DNA from: Adiantum capillus-veneris
Lineage: Eukaryota > Streptophyta > Polypodiopsida > Polypodiales > Pteridaceae
Direction of reading: 5' to 3'
Length of the DNA stretch: 64,000 nt
NCBI GenBank assembly: GCA_014529385.2
Contig: CM043946.1
Location: 19,832,077-19,896,076 of the forward strand
A program made the translations under genes and the position numbers. The notes under the pieces are model-generated. The model made no database searches, was not told the origin of the DNA, and saw only the letters and a program-made list of their open reading frames with translations. Positions 60,128 through 64,000 of the stretch are shown in pieces; position 1 is the first letter of the stretch, and each line of letters starts with the position of its first letter.

Positions 60128-61675
60128 TGATGGGGGCTTTTCACAAGCCAAGCTCCCATACCCCTCTTCTCTCGTCCCCACCCCATGAAAACCCCCTCTT
60201 AGGGAGGGAGTGATAAAAGACATTGGAAAAAGTAAGAAAAAAAATAAAGTATGATTATGTAATATATGAGAAAGGTAAAATAGGCCACTTCATGCCTGCG
60301 GGGCAGCCCATCCCCACCTTGCCTCCTTTTTCTTCACTGTTGCCCCGCCGTGTGTCCCTTTTCCTCGCCTCCACTCAAAAGGTCAACCCCCTCTCTCTTC
60401 CCCTTGTCCTTTCTCCTTTCTCTCTCCCCTCAAGCTACCCCACCTCTCACCAATAATGCATTCTAACTCACCAATAATGCACCCTAACTCACATGCAACT
60501 TACCCTATCTTCCAAAATAGTATACCCCACCCCCCCTTTCTCTCTCCTATCATATCCCATGACCCAAATACCCCCCCCTCTCTCTAAAGGGCGCCATGTC
60601 TCTTGTCTTGTAGCTAAATAACCTCCCCCACACTCACACACACTCAGTTTCACTAAAAAAAGTGCCCAGAGACCCATCCCCACCCGGTGGTTACCTGATT
60701 TTTCCTGTGTTCACACACATCTGCACACAGATTCACCTCTGAACACACTCCCCTCTCTCCCCTCTTGTAATTACTTTATTCTCCATGTCACCTCTCACTT
60801 TTTTTCATCAACCCATCTCTCTCTCTTGGTCTCTCTCTCATGAGACTGCTGTTCTGGCACATATACACACAGCCAGACAAGTGGGGCCCACAGTCACATG
60901 GCCTATGTAGATAATGATTTCTTCATTTCTAAATTCTAGAATTTCTCCCCCCTCCTCCCCTATATAAAGAGGGGTCACCATCACACAAAAACAGACAACA
61001 TCACCAAAGAACACACTATGCACTGTGTGTGCCTAGTGTACACACACACACCCACACCATCACCATCACCGCAATCACCATGCTTGTCTTGAGCATGACC
61101 TCTACACCCTTGGCTATGGAAGATGAAGGGCAACTAAATGAAGGATGATGGCCATAATCCTCGTGCGAGTCTTCGCCATCAACTCCCACCTATCCGCCAT
61201 GTGCTCTACCACTCTCTCCCTTCTCATTCCCCTACCCTATGCTCCCCATTTCATCGCCTAGTTCTCTAAATAAAGCTTGAGGTTTTGTGAGTATGTTTTC
61301 TTGCAATGTTTTGCCCATGTGAGGTGTGCGGAATCGCCACCTAGTCTTGTGTTTTGGAGTGAGCTAGTGTATGTGTGAAGGGTGTGCAGATTCGCCATCC
61401 TTTTGTGGTGCCTAAGTACTAAGCCGCTATACCCCCTCCCTCACTCTCTCTCTCTCTCTCACTTGATCTCATTCCCTTTCCTCTTCATCATTACTCCCAA
61501 GCATCCATCTCTCTTGGATGAAAACTTTGTTATGGTGGTGTGTTGTTTGCGTCCTAGCCGCTGAAGCTAGGTGGTGCCCCCCCTGTTTGCTTTACCATGA
61601 CAGGCTCGAGGCGTGCCATTCGGTCCCCGGTGTTTTAGAGGCCGTCGGGGTTTGGGGTTCGCTTTGCTCCCGTCA
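60128..61675 (+). repeat. 3' LTR of Ty3 element 2
   Basis: Copy of 52445-53988 with scattered substitutions and a short extra segment near 61021-61028. Confidence 0.92.
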
Positions 61676-61752
61676 CTATATAGGGGCAACTGTATGTGTG
61701 TCACGTGTGTTCCCCATCCCCCCTCTCCATCTTCTGGTGCCCCTATTGAGGA
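61676..61752 (+). repeat. End of the split Tat-like LTR plus its primer site
   Basis: After the CTAT duplication the older LTR resumes (CCCCCTCTCCA) and ends at 61729. Five bases on, TGGTGCCCCTATTGAGGA (61735-61752) is the same primer site as in the two younger elements with two changes. It is the 5' end of a third Tat-like element. Confidence 0.65.
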
Positions 61753-61754
61753 GC

Positions 61755-62450
61755 GGCTGATTGCTCCAATTTGAAAGTGAAAAGGTGGTTTTGACACTGC
61801 AAGATGCACGAGCTTTGAAGGGTAGGTGCTACTAGAGATGGCGTGGTTAGGATTTTTGATGTTCACTGGGTTGAAGATGTGGAAACCTGGCTCCAAGATT
61901 ATGGTTTGTTTCTACTGGAGAGTAGCGTGCCTAGAGAAGAAGGAGTGGTTCAAGCTTTCCCACTCCTGGTTCATGACAAAGTGATTCAATGGATTGCATG
62001 AAGAAGAAAAGATGGATTGAATGGCCTTAGAAACGGCCTTTGAAAGAAAATTTGTGATGGATGTGCAATTGAATGAGGTGAAGCAAACGCTAGATGGATT
62101 GAAGAAAAGCCTGTATGGGGATTTCCAAGCATTCGAGTGGGAGTTCGAGGCTCTTTGGGGGCAACTCATAAAGGTAAGTGCTGGAGAGAATGTAAATTTT
62201 TTTGAAGTTAAGAAAGTTTGTGGAGTGCTTCCATGAGGATGCTCGTGATAAAGTGGAGATAGATGGGTTTATGTCATACATGGAGGTGGTGGCCTTTGCA
62301 AAGAGTTTCACTAAGAAGCTTTTAAAGAAACGTCAAGCGAGACAAGGATGGTTGACCCTGATGGTGTTAAAGCCGGTTGAAGTGGTGGAAATAAAGACAG
62401 GGCCAATGCTAGAGGGTCTACATGTGCAAGAAGACCCAGGCTGATCTAGC
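61755..62450 (+). pseudogene. Degenerate Ty3 gag of the third element
   Basis: In pieces: IFDVHWVEDVETWLQDYGLF, VVQAFPLLVHDKVIQWI, then VMDVQLNEVKQTLDGLKKSL, FEALWGQLIKVSAGEN and, after a shift, KFVECFHEDARDKVEIDGFM and VVAFAKSFTKKLLKK. This is the capsid-type gag order and resembles gag of Ty3 element 1. There are several stops and shifts. Between 62450 and 62625 nothing is readable. Confidence 0.55.
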
Positions 62451-62624
62451 TGCAAAGCGATGGGGTCGTTCCAGGCAAAAAAGTTCCAGTTGTTGAAGAA
62501 TTGTCGATGGTTCCAGACCAAGGAGATGTGTTGGAAAATTCAGTTGTGGATAGTCGAATTTCTTGGGAGTGTGCTCATGGCCGGTAGGTGAGGTTTGCTG
62601 ATGAGATTGAAGCGATAGAGGTGA

Positions 62625-63056
62625 ATGAGATTTCGCATCGAAAAACGCAGGATCAAAAGCGTTGATACTAATGTCTTTGTTAAGCTTGCTCCTCGTTTTT
62701 ATGGACCTTTCAAAATTTCAGTTGTCATTAATGATGTTTCTTTCCGTTTAGAACAACCTGCACATTGGCACATTCACAATGCCTTTCACATTAGCCTTTT
62801 ACGCCCATTCCAAGGACCCCTACCTACACACCACATTTATGAAGACCCACCTTCACTTGTAGACCAAGAAGAGCAACTCATCCATGATAAAATAGTTGAC
62901 CATGAGACCACCACTACACGCACTGGAATGGTTTATAACCGTTACCTTTTGACTTTCAAGGGCCACCCTAGAGAGGATGCCAAATGGATGCGTGAAAAGT
63001 TTTTTCGCAATTTCCCCGACCTTCTCCACACTTTCCATCACTCACGGTCCAGTTGA
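62625..63056 (+). pseudogene. Chromovirus integrase tail with chromodomain
   Basis: 143 codons. VFVKLAPRFYGPFKISVVIN, FRLEQPAHWHIHNAFHISLL is the integrase C-terminal GPY/F module (LxPRFYGPF..I, IHxxFHxSLL). EEQLIHDKIVDHET...GMVYNRYLLTFKGHPREDAKWM, then FFRNFPDLL, is a chromodomain-like end, which steers integration to particular chromatin. All earlier pol is missing. Joining it to the Tat-like gag upstream needs a large deletion or two separate elements. Confidence 0.75.
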
Positions 63057-63104
63057 TTTCTCTATTGAGCGACTGAGGACAGTTGCTATCCCTGGTGGGA
63101 GGGA

Positions 63105-63620
63105 TGTTACGAGACTGGGCACCCTCCTGTTGTAGTGGTTAGCTGCAATTGGGATAGCTGGCGTAATGGGTAATTATGTGTTGTCTATTTATTTTACTAA
63201 TTGAGTTGATGATGATTTTGTAGAGTGGAATGCGGGGAGTTCATGAAGAGGCGACGGCAATTACTCTTGGCCATTTTATATTTGCACAGTATCTTAGAAC
63301 ATCATTTCAATAAGTCACTATGGCTCTGTAAATAGTTGTAGTGGGAACTCCCCTTATGGGTCATGCAAGAACTAATGAGCTTCACTCATTCACAAAAGTG
63401 AAGTGGTTGTAAAAGAGGGGCCTCAAATTTTGGCACCTTAAACTCAAAAATAATATATTAAATACCAACTCCACAAGAGAGGTGCCGTGGAGTTTGGGGC
63501 TAGATTTAGGCCTTTCTCTTGCAGATTCTCAACTCTACTCTCTTATGCTATGGTTATTTGTTGTGTACTCTCTAATCTAGTCTCCATCTCTTACACATCT
63601 CTTACACTCTCTTACAATCA
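63105..63620 (+). repeat. Putative 3' LTR of the chromovirus
   Basis: Right after a purine tract (GGTGGGAGGGA, 63094-63104) comes TGTTACGAGACTGGG, a typical chromovirus LTR start. The end at a CA near 63620 is a guess; there is no second copy to compare with. Confidence 0.4.
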
Positions 63621-64000
63621 TGTCTATGTCAATTTTATGTTTACTGTGTGTGTGTGTGTCTCATAGTCTAGGTGTGAGTGTGTGTGCTTGGAAATTGGAA
63701 GAAGAGGTGGACAGGTTGATGGTGATTGCTTGGAAGCTTGTGTTGAATAGTTTAAGCGGTAGATCTCCCCCTCTTCTCCCAACAGATCTCGAGACAAAGG
63801 GAGGGCACGAGTCAAGGTGTAACAACTCTCTGGATAGAGATACGAGATGGGAAACGGATTTGTCCTACTCAATGTATGAGGAGTTTGACCTTATGCATGC
63901 GAGTGGAGATGCGGTAGATGTGTGTGCAAAGCAGATCAAAGGGCAACATGCCAATCAAAGGATGAGACATTGCCAAAATGATGAGGCTATAGATTTGAGG
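63621..64000. other. Unassigned right edge
   Basis: A short GT run is near 63644-63658. No gene is recognised. Confidence 0.3.

Larger units (their letters stand above)
52445..61675 (+). mobile_element. Tat-like Ty3/gypsy element 2 (about 9.2 kb)
   Basis: A complete young LTR retrotransposon on the plus strand with 1,544- and 1,548-base LTRs that look about 97% alike. The insertion is flanked by CTAT (52441-52444 and 61676-61679), a target-site duplication. It sits inside an older Tat-like LTR. Primer site, leader, gag-pol and polypurine tract are all in place. Confidence 0.92.

Noticed and set aside
62600-62650. CTGATGA ... GAAA in the gag/chromovirus junction
   Set aside because: The spacing between the two core parts is too long for a hammerhead stem II.

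Overview
The window looks like nuclear DNA from a land plant with a large, repeat-packed genome. It holds one convincing host gene, a three-exon class III (secretory) peroxidase at 31.8-34.9 kb. Nearly everything else I can name is transposable-element DNA of plant type: Ty3/gypsy elements with a second RNase H (Tat-like), a chromovirus 3' end, a TNP2-type CACTA transposase, LINE fragments, copia/TRIM-type primer-binding sites and a Tourist-like MITE. A Penelope-like reverse transcriptase and a Pif1-family helicase relic, both unusual for flowering plants, make a fern or other non-seed plant (or possibly a gymnosperm) more likely than an angiosperm. That placement is inference.

Layout. 1-8.9 kb: a decayed Penelope-like element (RT on the minus strand) between two direct repeats of about 1.1 kb, ending in a G/GT/GA microsatellite block. 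9.4-16.5 kb: a decayed CACTA transposase (minus strand) followed by three blocks of short repeats, including a telomere-like CCTAAC/CCTATAACC satellite. 16.5-26.5 kb: a nearly complete Tat-like Ty3 element (minus) with about 2.3-kb LTRs. 26.5-31.7 kb: unassigned DNA with a CCAAT/ATTGG inverted-motif cluster, the 5' end of a copia-like element and a small MITE. 31.8-34.9 kb: the peroxidase gene. 35-47.1 kb: old debris (LINE RT, LINE ORF1 and LINE endonuclease fragments, LTR remnants, a short TRIM-like LTR with a primer-binding site, a Pif1 helicase relic). 48.7-50.6 kb: a gag-only LTR element. 50.8-51.6 kb: another LINE RT relic. 51.6-61.7 kb: a young Tat-like Ty3 element (plus strand) with 1.5-kb LTRs, inserted with a CTAT duplication into the LTR of an older Tat-like element. 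61.7-63.6 kb: a degenerate gag followed by a chromovirus integrase tail, chromodomain and putative LTR.

How the parts relate. Apart from the peroxidase there is no host operon or pathway; the region is a nested stack of mobile elements. The two large Ty3 elements share domain order and the same primer-binding site, so they are relatives, but their LTRs differ. The younger one keeps a single reading frame of about 1,750 codons from gag through integrase, broken only by six in-frame stops. Coordinates of decayed elements and LTR remnants are approximate because they come from reading, not alignment.
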